The notes under the pieces were generated by a model. That model ran no database searches and had not been told where the DNA came from. It saw only the letters and a list, made by a program, of their open reading frames with translations. Of a DNA stretch of 64,000 bases, positions 25,441-34,059 are shown in pieces (position 1 is the first letter of the stretch; every line of letters starts with the position of its first letter). Made by a program: the position numbers and the translations under genes. The DNA is from CAVROP01 sp050012175. Lineage in GTDB: Bacteria > Acidobacteriota > Terriglobia > UBA7540. The stretch covers positions 18,952-82,951 of the forward strand of contig JBEKHR010000024.1 of NCBI GenBank assembly GCA_050012175.1. Reading direction: 5' to 3'.

Positions 25441-26439
25441 ATGAAGAGAATTGCTGTCATCGGCGCTGGGAATTGGGGCACGGCACTGGCGGCCACGCTC
25501 GCCAAGACCGGCCATGCGGTCGCGTTGTGGGCCTATGAGCCGGAGGTCGTCGAGAGCATTCGCGCCCAGCATGAGAATGCGCTCTTCATGCCCGGGGTGA
25601 AGCTTCCGCAGAGTATCGCGGTTACGAACGATTTGGGCGAGGCGCTCGAGCAGGCGGAGGTCGTTTTGACGGCCGTGCCCTCGCATGTGTGCTACCCCCT
25701 GTACGAACAGATGCTCAATCATCTCCGGCCGGAGATGCTCTTTGTGAGCGCCACCAAGGGCATCGACGCGGACCGCCTGATGCGCATGAGCGAGCTTATA
25801 CAAAGTGTAGTCGGGCGGCGGTTTGCCCCGCGACTCTGCGCACTCTCCGGCCCCAGCTTCGCCAAAGAGGTTGTGAGAGGTGATCCCACGGCGCTGGTCG
25901 CGGCTTCCCAGGACCGCGAAGTGGCTCAGTGGGTACAGAAAGAGTTCTCGTCACGGACGCTAAGGATCTATACCTCGACCGATGTGGTTGGGGTGGAAAT
26001 CGGCGGGGCGGTCAAGAACATCATCGCCATCGCTGCCGGTGTCATCGCTGGACTAGGGCTTGGACACAACCCTACGGCGGCGCTCATTACGCGCGGGCTC
26101 GCGGAGATATCGCGTCTCGCCTGCGCCTGCGGCGCAAAGCGCGAGACGCTTGCAGGACTCGCGGGTATGGGAGACCTCGTCCTTACCTGCACGGGTGACC
26201 TCAGCCGAAACCGCACGGTAGGAGTTGAGTTGGGCAGAGGGCGCAAGCTTCCGGAGATTATCGGCTCCATGCGCATGGTGGCGGAAGGCGTCAAGACTAC
26301 TTATGCCACGGTGGCCCTGGCAGAACGCTATGGGGTCGAAATGCCGATCACCACGCAGGTCCACCGAATCCTCGCAGGCCAAGTCACTCCCCGTGAAGCC
26401 ATCCGCAAGCTTATGGAGCGGACACTGAAGGACGAATAG
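25441..26439 (+). CDS. gpsA: Glycerol-3-phosphate dehydrogenase [NAD(P)+]
   Basis: This 332-residue cytosolic enzyme reduces dihydroxyacetone phosphate to sn-glycerol-3-phosphate, feeding PlsY. The Rossmann motif is IAVIGAGNWGTALAATLA. Further signatures are LCALSGPSFAKEVVRGDPTA, the catalytic-lysine segment GVEIGGAVKNIIAIAAGV, GMGDLVLTCTGDLSRNRTVG and VAEGVKTT. Length is standard. It is the last gene of a run with thpR and plsY, in the natural order for glycerolipid synthesis. Confidence 0.97.
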   Translation: MKRIAVIGAGNWGTALAATLAKTGHAVALWAYEPEVVESIRAQHENALFMPGVKLPQSIAVTNDLGEALEQAEVVLTAVPSHVCYPLYEQMLNHLRPEMLFVSATKGIDADRLMRMSELIQSVVGRRFAPRLCALSGPSFAKEVVRGDPTALVAASQDREVAQWVQKEFSSRTLRIYTSTDVVGVEIGGAVKNIIAIAAGVIAGLGLGHNPTAALITRGLAEISRLACACGAKRETLAGLAGMGDLVLTCTGDLSRNRTVGVELGRGRKLPEIIGSMRMVAEGVKTTYATVALAERYGVEMPITTQVHRILAGQVTPREAIRKLMERTLKDE

Positions 26440-26482
26440 CGTGGGGCACGGGACACTGGAATAATCAGGAAGGCCTTGTAAC

Positions 26483-26509
26483 GGCGGGTCCCGCCCTGCG
26501 GGACCCGCC
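26483..26509 (+). terminator. Stem-loop downstream of gpsA
   Basis: GGCGGGTCCCGC and GCGGGACCCGCC form a perfect 12-bp stem with a 3-base loop, 44 bases after the gpsA stop. No T-run follows, so it is either a factor-dependent stop signal or one more palindromic repeat. Confidence 0.4.
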
Positions 26510-26603
26510 CTTCCAGACCCCAGGTGAGAAATGCGGGCTAACCCTCTGCCACGCTCTTTGAGGGTTCTGTTACAATTCTGGGGTGTACTCTGGGAGGAAA
26601 CCC

Positions 26604-27098
26604 ATGTCTGTGCTCAAAGCTGGCAAATCAGCCCCTCACTTCGGCTTGATTGCCATTGACGGCAAGAAGTACTCGTTGCAGGAGGGGCTGAAGCATGGTC
26701 CTGTCCTTGCCGCCTTCTTCAAAGTAGCTTGCCCCGTCTGCCAGTACACTTTCCCTTTTCTGGAGAGGCTTTACCAACAACTGCGCTCCAGCGGAGTGCA
26801 AATCTGGGGAATCTCGCAGGACGGAGTCAGGGACAGCGAGCGCTTCGCTGGAGAGTACTCTGTGACCTTCCCCATCCTCATTGATGACTACCCTTACAAA
26901 CTCTCGCGGGAATACGGACTCGAAGAGGTCCCTTCGATATTCCTCATCGTGCCGGAAGGTTTGATCGCAATCGAAAGCGAGGGCTTCGCGAAGCGAGACC
27001 TTCTCGAAATTCAAAAGTCGCTCGCTCAGACGCTCTCCGCATCAGTAGGAGCGCTTTTCCAGCCCAGTGAGAAAGTCCCCGAATACAAGCCTGGTTGA
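26604..27098 (+). CDS. Redoxin/peroxiredoxin-like thiol protein
   Basis: This 164-residue protein has an AhpC/TSA-redoxin thioredoxin fold: KAGKSAPHFGL at the start and AAFFKVACPVCQYTFPFLE with a CPVC motif (C43, C46). VQIWGISQDGVRDSERFA and YGLEEVPSIFLIVPEG complete the fold. The CxxC spacing resembles thiol-disulfide oxidoreductases and atypical peroxiredoxins. The ATG at 26604 has GGGAGGA 5 bases upstream and was preferred to an ATG-like start 21 bases earlier. No signal peptide is seen, so it is probably cytosolic. It stands alone. Confidence 0.86.
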   Translation: MSVLKAGKSAPHFGLIAIDGKKYSLQEGLKHGPVLAAFFKVACPVCQYTFPFLERLYQQLRSSGVQIWGISQDGVRDSERFAGEYSVTFPILIDDYPYKLSREYGLEEVPSIFLIVPEGLIAIESEGFAKRDLLEIQKSLAQTLSASVGALFQPSEKVPEYKPG

Positions 27099-27139
27099 GG
27101 GTCTAAAAACTAGGCTTGGGTCAAGCCTGGAAAAGTAGA

Positions 27140-27232
27140 CTTCGGATATCAGGTGTCCACGGACAACTGACAACTGACAACGGACAACGGACGACTGACA
27201 ACTGACGACTGACCCGCCGCGGCGGGACGACT
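27140..27232. repeat. GACAACTGACAACGGACAAC repeat block
   Basis: Degenerate tandem words CCACGGACAACTGACAACTG and ACGGACGACTGACAACTGAC end in CCCGCCGCGGCGGG directly before the stop of the ThyA-like gene. The same words occur at 30690-30745 and 34655-34735. Confidence 0.75.
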
Positions 27233-27234
27233 AA

Positions 27235-28074
27235 CTACCTTCCCATCTGCCGGGCTTTTTCAAGGATTGCCGGCCGCGCGCTCTCCATGATCTCGCGCCA
27301 GTCCTGGTAGCGCAGGGTGCGTTGTTCAAAGGTGCGCTTCTCGAGTGCAGTCAGGAAACGGGATTTAAACTCCTGGAAATAGGAGCCGTAAAGGTGATAG
27401 CTGTCCGCCAAGTGGCAGTAACGCCCCACTTTGACGGTTCTTCCCGAAAGCTCTGAAACCCGGTTTGCCATCTTCAGTTGAAGTTGTACGAGGGCGAAGA
27501 TGTTCATGAACGCCGCCTTGTAAGCGTCGTTGGAGCGGAAGCGCACATTCATGCTGAGGAACGGCTGGCCATCTTCTTCGGTAATCCGGCACCAGATGCT
27601 TTGCATACATGCGGGGTCGTAGCACTCATTGTCCTCCCAAACCATCCAGGTCACTGCCTGCGCGCGCCGTGTGTAGGGGGTTTTCGCAAGCTTTGCGCAC
27701 AGCGTCTCAACCTGGTCGTAGGGTTGGAGGGTTGGGACCTGATAAGCAAAGAGCCGCTGGTGGTAGGTGTACTCCCAGCGAGTATCACCCGGGTCACGGG
27801 TGTCGCGCACCAGATGATCTTTGATGCCCTCGCAGACTTCCATCACGTATTCCTGCAGGTCTTCGGGCCCGCCGGGGAAGTCCTTGTGGATCATCGGTTC
27901 CTTGAGGGGATCGTGGATGGTGATGAGCATGGTGGCGTCTTTGCTGGGCGGGTCGCCAGGCTTGTCATACTGGGTTTTGACGTCGCCTCCGCACTTGTAA
28001 AGCAACCGCAGCGATTCTTCCCAGGCGCGCGCGATGCAGTCCGCTTCGACGTGTAGAACCGGTATGCCGTTCAT
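27235..28074 (-). CDS. Thymidylate synthase-like (ThyA superfamily) protein
   Basis: This 279-residue protein was placed by motif order, not close identity. It has YTRRAQAVTW (two Arg at 136-137, where ThyA has its phosphate-binding RR), DPACMQSIWCRI with C156 at the ThyA catalytic Cys position (PPCH in classical enzymes), RFRSNDAYKAAFMNIFAL corresponding to the QRS-D-x-PFN region, and DSYHLYGSYFQEF for the C-terminal HxY block. Classical DxPCH is changed to DPACM. It could be a divergent thymidylate synthase or a pyrimidine hydroxymethylase. No folate or dTMP genes adjoin it, and the assignment needs structural comparison. Confidence 0.72.
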   Translation of the reverse strand: MNGIPVLHVEADCIARAWEESLRLLYKCGGDVKTQYDKPGDPPSKDATMLITIHDPLKEPMIHKDFPGGPEDLQEYVMEVCEGIKDHLVRDTRDPGDTRWEYTYHQRLFAYQVPTLQPYDQVETLCAKLAKTPYTRRAQAVTWMVWEDNECYDPACMQSIWCRITEEDGQPFLSMNVRFRSNDAYKAAFMNIFALVQLQLKMANRVSELSGRTVKVGRYCHLADSYHLYGSYFQEFKSRFLTALEKRTFEQRTLRYQDWREIMESARPAILEKARQMGR

Positions 28075-28114
28075 GTGCTTCCCTCCGGCGGAGCGAAGAA
28101 GTCAGGAGACAAGT

Positions 28115-28232
28115 TTCACCACAGAGCACACAGAGACTACCGAGAACGAAAAACGAAGATAGAAGGCAAGCCTCCTGGTTCTTAGTTCTTGCTTTCCGAT
28201 TTCTCTGTGGCCTCCGTGTTCTCTGTGGTGAA
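28115..28232. repeat. TTCACCACAGAG miniature inverted repeat
   Basis: The 118-bp segment is bounded by TTCACCACAGAG (28115-28126) and its exact complement CTCTGTGGTGAA (28221-28232). Inner words CACACAGAG and CTCTGTGGCCTCCGTGTT extend the imperfect pairing. The layout is that of a small non-autonomous element. Confidence 0.75.
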
Positions 28233-28342
28233 TAAGCAATTTGTGGAAACCCAGCAAAAGCTGCAGCCTTACAGAACTGGTCTGCTCTGCGCGCTTTGGT
28301 GAGCGATGAACAAGATGAAGACTTTTCGCGCGCGAAGACCGG

Positions 28343-29635
28343 CTATCGCGACGTTGCTTCCGCGAGACTCGTATCGAGCGCAACGAGAGCCTGATCGACA
28401 TCGGCCTTGGAAATATTGAGTGGTGGCGACATGCGAATCACGTTTCCGTAGAGCCCGCCCTTGCCGACCAGCAAGCCATTGACCCGCGCGCGTTCCATGA
28501 CCAGGTTCGTGGCTTCTGCCGCCGGCGCCTTGGTCTGGCGATCTTTCACCAATTCGATCCCTTGCATCAACCCCATGCCGCGCACATCGCCGATAATGGT
28601 GTGCTTCTCTTTCAGAGCTTCGAGGCCCTGGCGGAAGTGATTGCCCACTTCCTGGGCATTATCCATCAGCTGCTCTTCCTCGATCAGGTCGATGGTGGCC
28701 TTGGCCGCAACGCAGGTAACGGGGTTGCCGCCGAAAGTTGAAATTGTGAAGCCCTTATAGGCGTCGGCGATTTCCGGGCGCGTGAGCGTCAAGCCGATGG
28801 GCACGCCGTTAGCCATGCCCTTTGCGGAGGTGATGATGTCCGGCTCGACTTCCCAGTGCTCGATGCCCCACCATTTCTTCCCGGTGCGGCCCCACGCCGC
28901 CTGAACTTCGTCGCAAATGAAAAGCCCGCCGTAATTGCGCACGATGTTGGCGACAATCTTGAAATAGCCCGGCGGCGGAACGATGAATCCGCCCAAACCT
29001 TGGATCGTTTCCGCTAGCATCCCGGCGATCGCGCCGCTGGTGGAAGTTTTGATGACCTCTTCGATGTCCTTGGCGCAGTGCAGCTCGCAGCTCGGATAGG
29101 TCAGGCCATACGGGCAGCGGTAGCAATACGGGCCGGGAGCGTGCACGATCCCATAAGGAATCACGCCCGCCTTGCGCCAGGTGTGCAGCCCGGTGAGCGA
29201 CTTGGCCAGTTGCGAGTGGCCGCTGTAGCCGTGCCGCAGGGCGAGCAGTTCGTAGTTCCCCGTGTACATGCGCGCCGTGAGCACCGCAACTTCGTTCGCC
29301 TCGGTCCCGCTGTTCGTGAAATAGCTCTTTTTGAGCTTCCCCGGCGCGATCTGCGCGATCTTTTCGGCCAGCGCCACAATCGCCTCTGTGGGGAACAGCG
29401 TCGAGGTGTGTTGCACGCGATCGATTTGCTCCTTGATCTTCTCTGTCACCTTGGGATTCGAGTGCCCGACGCTGATGGTGACGATGCCGCCCAGGAAGTC
29501 GAGATATTGCTTCCCGTCCAGGTCCCACACGTACTGCCCCTTGGCATGGTCAATCACCAGCGGGTCTTTGAAGTAGGTTGTGACACAGTTGAAGATGTAT
29601 TCCTGCTTTTTGCGGATGATTTCGTCTTTGGTCAT
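28343..29635 (-). CDS. Class III PLP-dependent aminotransferase (AGXT2-like)
   Basis: This 430-residue enzyme of fold type I has YVWDLDGKQYLDFLGGIV at the start and SYFTNSGTEANEVAVLTAR for cofactor binding. The Schiff-base lysine lies in DIITSAKGMANGVPIG, and TFGGNPVTCVAA precedes the C-terminal domain. A segment PGPYCYRCPYGLTYPSCELH with four Cys-rich positions lies near residue 165 and resembles the alanine-glyoxylate aminotransferase 2/omega-aminotransferase group. It probably transfers amino groups from an omega-amino acid or alanine. It is transcribed towards the ThyA-like gene, separated by a repeat. Substrate is not determined. Confidence 0.88.
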   Translation of the reverse strand: MTKDEIIRKKQEYIFNCVTTYFKDPLVIDHAKGQYVWDLDGKQYLDFLGGIVTISVGHSNPKVTEKIKEQIDRVQHTSTLFPTEAIVALAEKIAQIAPGKLKKSYFTNSGTEANEVAVLTARMYTGNYELLALRHGYSGHSQLAKSLTGLHTWRKAGVIPYGIVHAPGPYCYRCPYGLTYPSCELHCAKDIEEVIKTSTSGAIAGMLAETIQGLGGFIVPPPGYFKIVANIVRNYGGLFICDEVQAAWGRTGKKWWGIEHWEVEPDIITSAKGMANGVPIGLTLTRPEIADAYKGFTISTFGGNPVTCVAAKATIDLIEEEQLMDNAQEVGNHFRQGLEALKEKHTIIGDVRGMGLMQGIELVKDRQTKAPAAEATNLVMERARVNGLLVGKGGLYGNVIRMSPPLNISKADVDQALVALDTSLAEATSR

Positions 29636-29657
29636 GTGCTCCTCGGAAGTTCACAGT

Positions 29658-29800
29658 CTACAGTCGACAGTTGACAGTAGTGCCGCCGTCCTCACCGGCG
29701 GGTTTCGTTCCTCCGAACGAAGCCAGGAAAGTCACCTGCTGCTCTTCTTCGCTCCATTGGACGTGCGCAACCCGCTCGTCGGCGTTGGTGGCCGCGCGGT
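29658..29800 (-). pseudogene. DUF2442 antitoxin-like remnant
   Basis: The frame ATNADERVAHVQWSEEEQQV matches the beginning of the intact DUF2442 protein at 30125-30397 (AINADERVADVRFTEDELRV). It then departs into repeat DNA (CCGCCGGTGAGGACGGCGGC and the CAGTCGACAGTTGACAG word) and stops. The LAWYPRLLHA region is missing. No start codon with a ribosome binding site was found. It is probably the front end of a second DUF2442 gene cut by a repeat. Confidence 0.5.
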
Positions 29801-29842
29801 GTCTGCCCGACACTCGGTGTGATGGCTCAGTCCGTCGCTTAC

Positions 29843-30100
29843 TTACGAGACCTCCATGAGAGCCTTTTCGACGGGCTTGGGCAAGTCGATGGAGAGGAAG
29901 AAATCCTCCGGATAGAGGTAATCCTCCCCCGATTCGTCCACGACCCTCAGCAGGTGGTGGCGCGCGGCACCGGTGTCCGGAATAGCTTGGTAAATCTTCC
30001 GCAGTTCGAGTGAGGCCTCGTAGCCTCGGTTCCAAATGCAGATGACGAAGCCCGTTGTCTTGTGTTTGTTCCTCAAAGCCCGCTCGTTATTTGTGCCCAC
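29843..30100 (-). CDS. Small conserved hypothetical protein (SLELRKIY...LYPEDFF type)
   Basis: The 85-residue protein contains GFVICIWNRGYEASLELRKI and DESGEDYLYPEDFFLSIDLP, resembling short proteins often found near toxin-antitoxin genes in cyanobacteria and Acidobacteria (from memory, not searched). The first ~15 residues look non-homologous, so the start may be later. It begins 24 bases after the DUF2442 gene on the same strand, suggesting one transcript of DUF4160, DUF2442 and this gene. Function is unknown. Confidence 0.68.
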   Translation of the reverse strand: MGTNNERALRNKHKTTGFVICIWNRGYEASLELRKIYQAIPDTGAARHHLLRVVDESGEDYLYPEDFFLSIDLPKPVEKALMEVS

Positions 30101-30124
30101 ATCTTTCTACCGCTGGATGGCCCT

Positions 30125-30397
30125 TCACGTTTTCACCGTTCGAGGCAACGGTGCGGGGGCGCCGCGCAGCAATCCCTCCGTGCTCAAGTCCTCGTCGATG
30201 TCAGGCCAGTGAATGCCATAACCGGCTCCACATGTTCGCCAGTTCTTTCTCTGCTTTGCCGTGGCGTGCAGAAGCCGAGGGTACCATGCGAGTGGCGCGC
30301 TGATGGTACGCCCGTCCATCAGGGTCACTCGCAGTTCGTCTTCGGTGAACCGCACGTCAGCTACGCGCTCGTCGGCGTTAATCGCCAAAATACCCAT
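30125..30397 (-). CDS. DUF2442 protein, putative antitoxin
   Basis: This 90-residue protein has the DUF2442 pattern: DVRFTEDELRVTLMDGRTIS, APLAWYPRLLHATAKQRKNW and GIHWPDIDEDLSTEGLLRG. The family is often paired with DUF4160 and considered a candidate antitoxin. Its first 20 bases overlap the end of the DUF4160 gene. The last ~11 residues (APAPLPRTVKT) are not typical. Direct evidence for toxin-antitoxin function is lacking for this pair. Confidence 0.87.
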   Translation of the reverse strand: MGILAINADERVADVRFTEDELRVTLMDGRTISAPLAWYPRLLHATAKQRKNWRTCGAGYGIHWPDIDEDLSTEGLLRGAPAPLPRTVKT

Positions 30398-30614
30398 ACC
30401 ACGCCTCCAACAATCCCGTCTGATGGTCCTCGACGAGTCCTTGCAGTTTCCTCAACTCCCTCGCACTAAAGCCAAGATTACGCGCCAAGCTCACCGGCTG
30501 CAACCAGAACTTTGCCGAAAAGTTCTCCCGATCCACATGGACATGAGGCGGCTCCGCCATATCGTGACTAACAAAGTATATCCGGTAAGGACCGGTCCTG
30601 AGAACCGTCGGCAT
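30378..30614 (-). CDS. DUF4160 protein, putative toxin partner
   Basis: The 78-residue protein matches DUF4160: MPTVLRTGPYRIYFVSHDMA, EPPHVHVDRENFSAKFWLQP and LARNLGFSARELRKL. The EPPHVHV core is conserved in the family. It is the first gene of the small cluster with DUF2442, overlapping it by 20 bases. A toxin role is proposed for the family by association only. Confidence 0.87.
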   Translation of the reverse strand: MPTVLRTGPYRIYFVSHDMAEPPHVHVDRENFSAKFWLQPVSLARNLGFSARELRKLQGLVEDHQTGLLEAWYGYFGD

Positions 30615-30756
30615 ATCCCGAAACCTGGTTGCCCAGAGGGGCGCTTTAGGTCTGCGCCCTTTCTTCAGTATATCCCGTTACTATCAAGGGCAACCGACAA
30701 CTGACAACGGACAACTGACGACTGACAACTGTGGACTGTCGACTGTCGACTCGCAT
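30615..30756. repeat. Repeat spacer downstream of the S9 peptidase gene
   Basis: It carries GACAACTGACAACGGACAAC and CTGTCGACTGTCGACTC words (30690-30750). No gene was recognised. Confidence 0.65.
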
Positions 30757-32787
30757 TCACTTCACATACTTATCCAGCCACTCGAGCACCGTCTTATACC
30801 AGAGCTGGCTATTCTGTGGCTTCAGCACCCAGTGGCCTTCGTCGGGGAGGTAGAGCAGCCGCGAGGGCACGCCGCGCCGTTGCAATGATGTGAAGAGTTG
30901 AATGGCCTGGCCCTCCGGCACGCGAAAGTCGAGAGCGCCCTGGACAAGCAGCATAGGCGTCTGAATGTTCTGCACGTGGTTCGAAGCCGAGGATTTTTCG
31001 TAGGCTTCCCGCTTCGTCCAGGGCGGCCCCTGGTGTTCCCACTCATCGAACCAGATTTCCTCGGTTTCACCGTACATACTGCGTGAGTCGTAGACGCCGT
31101 CGTGAGACACCAGCGCCTTGAAGCGGTTTGTATGTCCGGCGATCCAGTTGATCATGTACCCGCCAAAGGAGGCGCCCGCCGCGCCGATGCGAGTCTTATC
31201 GACGTAGGGCAGCGATTCGAGGTAGTCCGTTGCCTTCATCACGTCTTGGTAGCAGGCGCCGCCCCAGTCACCCGAAATCTCCTCCACGAATTTCTGGCCG
31301 TATCCGGTGGAGCCGTGGAAATTGGTCATTATCACCACGTAGCCGCGCGAGGCGAACATTTGGGCATTCCAGCGGTAGCTCCAGGCGTCGTCCCAGGCGC
31401 TTTGCGGTCCGCCATGAACCAGGACGATAGCGGGGTATTTCTTATTGGCGTCGAATGCCGGCGGCTTGACAAGCAGACTTTGAATTTCCGCCCCCAGCGC
31501 TCCCTGGGTGGCTACGGATTCGGCGGGGTTCAGGTCGAGTTCGGCGAGGAGTGCCGCATTCGCACTGGTCAGTGGCACGGGCGTTCCGCCGGATGCAGGG
31601 ACGCGAAAGATCTCGGCAGGTTGCGTCAGGCTGCTGCGGGTCAGCACCAGTGAATTGCCGTCTGGGGCGACCTGTACATCATCGTTCATTCCACCCAGAA
31701 CTTTCTCGACCTTGGGCTTGCTGACGGAAGTCTTGAAGACGGGCTGCTGAGCATGTTCGGGAGCCGTGAAATATATGTTGTTGCTGTCCGGGGCCCACGC
31801 GAAACTCGACACCCATTCATCAAAGCCTGTGGTTAGGTCCTTGATGCTTCCGGTTTGCCGGTCGTAAACGCGCAGGCGCAGCAGGTCGGATTCATAGCCA
31901 TCGCGCGCCTGGGAGGTGTAGGCGATATAGCGCCCGTCAGGTGAGTACTGCGGTGAAGCATCGGACCCGGGATTATCTTTGGTGATGTTCCTTGCTTCAC
32001 CACCTTGGGCGCTGACGAGGAAGAGATCGTTGTTGGTGGTCCAGGCGATGCGTGAGCCGCCCGAGCGGTTGGAGGTGAAGCAGACCTCCGTCCCATCCGG
32101 CGAAATGTCGTAACCATCGGGCGCGCCGAGGAACCAGGTGGGAGAGTCCACCGCGCCCGGCGTCAAGTCGCGCGGCGTCCCGCCCTGGGCAGAGACAACG
32201 AATAAGTGGGCGTACTTGCCCTCGCGCCAGGCATCCCAATGCCGGAACAAAAGCTCGTCAATGATCCGCGCTTTCATTTTGCTCTTTTCAGCTTCTTCCA
32301 GGCGCTTCTTGTTGCACGCATCGTCCGTGCAGTCGGGATAGACCTGGGACGTGAACAGCACCGCATCGCCCTTTCTTGCCCAGGTCACGCCGTCCGCTTC
32401 GGTCGAGATGCTTGTGAGCTGGCTCGCCTCACCGCCATGGACGGGAATGATCCACACCTGCGCCTTGCCGCCGCGTGCCGATATGAACGCGATGGATTCG
32501 CCGTCCGGCGACCAACGCGGCCGCGAATCGGACCCGGTGCCGGTGGTCAGTTGCTTCGGCTCACCGCCTTCGGCGCGAACGAGCCAGATATGTTTGACGA
32601 CTTTATTGGCCTCGAAATCGACCGCACCCTGCACGTAGGCGATCCAGCGCCCGTCAGGAGAAACTTGTGGATCGGAAATTCTTTGCACCTTCATCAAATC
32701 GTCGAAAGTCATTGGCCGTTTAGCTTCTGCCACATTGCCCCCTAATACCAGAAACAGAGTTACACCCATCATCAGGAATGTTTTCAT
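30757..32787 (-). CDS. S9 family serine peptidase (acylaminoacyl/dipeptidyl peptidase type), exported
   Basis: This 676-residue protein has a signal peptide (TFLMMGVTLFLVLGGNVAEA), an N-terminal beta-propeller with repeated SPDGRWIAYV/WSPDGESIAFI blades, and a C-terminal alpha/beta hydrolase domain. The catalytic triad is visible as S540 in GAAGASFGGYMINW, D620 in GALDFRVPEGQ and H652 in PDEGHWVLKP. The enzyme removes dipeptides or acylated residues from oligopeptides, probably in the periplasm. A CTDDACNKK insertion within the propeller carries two Cys. The adjacent kinase gene upstream is on the same strand but 47 bases away and not obviously related. Confidence 0.94.
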   Translation of the reverse strand: MKTFLMMGVTLFLVLGGNVAEAKRPMTFDDLMKVQRISDPQVSPDGRWIAYVQGAVDFEANKVVKHIWLVRAEGGEPKQLTTGTGSDSRPRWSPDGESIAFISARGGKAQVWIIPVHGGEASQLTSISTEADGVTWARKGDAVLFTSQVYPDCTDDACNKKRLEEAEKSKMKARIIDELLFRHWDAWREGKYAHLFVVSAQGGTPRDLTPGAVDSPTWFLGAPDGYDISPDGTEVCFTSNRSGGSRIAWTTNNDLFLVSAQGGEARNITKDNPGSDASPQYSPDGRYIAYTSQARDGYESDLLRLRVYDRQTGSIKDLTTGFDEWVSSFAWAPDSNNIYFTAPEHAQQPVFKTSVSKPKVEKVLGGMNDDVQVAPDGNSLVLTRSSLTQPAEIFRVPASGGTPVPLTSANAALLAELDLNPAESVATQGALGAEIQSLLVKPPAFDANKKYPAIVLVHGGPQSAWDDAWSYRWNAQMFASRGYVVIMTNFHGSTGYGQKFVEEISGDWGGACYQDVMKATDYLESLPYVDKTRIGAAGASFGGYMINWIAGHTNRFKALVSHDGVYDSRSMYGETEEIWFDEWEHQGPPWTKREAYEKSSASNHVQNIQTPMLLVQGALDFRVPEGQAIQLFTSLQRRGVPSRLLYLPDEGHWVLKPQNSQLWYKTVLEWLDKYVK

Positions 32788-32834
32788 TTAAGTGCCCCCA
32801 AATGAACATTTCGATTTCGTTTTCTTGGTTTGCA

Positions 32835-33926
32835 TCAGCGCTTAATCCTTGCTGAGCCCCCCTTCATCACGTGCTTCACTTCATCCCACGTCACCATGCT
32901 GGTGTCGCCGCGCGTGCTTTGCAACAGGGCTCCATGGGCGGCGCCCAGATTGACGGCGTCCTGCGGTGGCATGCCCGCCAGGAAGCCGTAAATGACGCCG
33001 CTGCAAAAGCCGTCGCCGCCACCCACCCGGTCCTCGATCTCCAGTCCTTCATAGCGCGTGGACTGATAAAAGCTTCCATCGTAGTAAAGAATCGCCGACC
33101 AATTGTTGACCAGCCCGCTGACCACCTCGCGCAATGTTGTCCCGACGGCGTGAATGTGCGGATGCTTCTCGACCACGCGTGAGACCATGCTTTTATAGCC
33201 TTCCACGGGAAGCTTTTTGAGCGATTCGTCCACGCCTTCAACCCGGAACCCCAGTACCTTTTGGAAGTCTTCCTCGTTTCCGATCAAGACGTCGATGAAG
33301 GGGACCAACTCGCTGGTGACTGCAATCGCTTTCTTACTGGACCAGAGTTTGCTGCGAAAGTTCAAGTCGTAGCTGACAACCGTGCCGGCTTCGTGGGCAG
33401 CCCGCATCGCTTCCTTTACGACCGCTGCGGAAGAATCGCTGAGGGCGGTGCAGATCCCGCCGGTATGAAACCACCGAACACCGCGTCCGTTGAAGATTTG
33501 CTCCCAATCGATATCGCCGGGCTTGATGTGAGCCGCAGCGGAGTGGCCGCGATCGTACAAGGTTACGCTGCCCCGAACCCCGATGCCCACTTCCGTAAAG
33601 TTCAACCCGATGCGGTCCCCCTTGCCGACGCCGTCATAGGGCGCCCAGACCACGTGGCTGAGGTCCATGCCGGAAGTCCGCGCGTGGTTGCGAATGAACC
33701 AACCCAAGGGATTATCGACCAGGCGCGAGACCCACGCAGTTCGCAAGCCTAACCGGCTCAGGGCGTAGCTGACGTTGTACTCTCCACCGCCCGCCCAGGC
33801 CTCGAAAACGGGTGTGAGTTCAATTCGCTGGTGCCCTGGCGGGCTAAGGCGAATCATACATTCGCCAAAGCTCAGCACGTCCAGTTGGCAATCCGTTGTG
33901 GAACGAAGTTGCAAGGGCATGGGCAA
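32835..33926 (-). CDS. PfkB family sugar kinase, 2-keto-3-deoxygluconate kinase-like
   Basis: This 363-residue ribokinase-fold protein has N-terminal GECMIRLSPPGHQRIE and WAGGGEYNVSYALSRLGL. The C-terminal catalytic motif is DRVGGGDGFCSGVIYGFLAG, with Asp as general base. The GGGD version and the FEAWAGGGEYNV block point to KdgK, which phosphorylates 2-keto-3-deoxygluconate in uronate or Entner-Doudoroff routes, though a fructokinase-like role cannot be excluded. No aldolase (eda) lies nearby. The nearby pentose phosphate cluster makes a sugar-acid link plausible. Confidence 0.8.
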   Translation of the reverse strand: MPMPLQLRSTTDCQLDVLSFGECMIRLSPPGHQRIELTPVFEAWAGGGEYNVSYALSRLGLRTAWVSRLVDNPLGWFIRNHARTSGMDLSHVVWAPYDGVGKGDRIGLNFTEVGIGVRGSVTLYDRGHSAAAHIKPGDIDWEQIFNGRGVRWFHTGGICTALSDSSAAVVKEAMRAAHEAGTVVSYDLNFRSKLWSSKKAIAVTSELVPFIDVLIGNEEDFQKVLGFRVEGVDESLKKLPVEGYKSMVSRVVEKHPHIHAVGTTLREVVSGLVNNWSAILYYDGSFYQSTRYEGLEIEDRVGGGDGFCSGVIYGFLAGMPPQDAVNLGAAHGALLQSTRGDTSMVTWDEVKHVMKGGSARIKR

Positions 33927-34059
33927 ACCTCCGGAAAATGGATGGACATACGATGGCTCACTGCGGCAAGGTAGTCCGCATAATGACGAAACATCTTAAC
34001 GCAAAAGCCAGAGGACGGGTAGGGTCGGACTAGTGAGAATAGTTCAGGAGTTGAAACCA

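Noticed and set aside
29160..29528. Antisense and alternative-frame ORFs inside the aminotransferase gene
   Set aside because: High-GC codon third positions create long open frames; the class III aminotransferase has all its motifs in the other frame.
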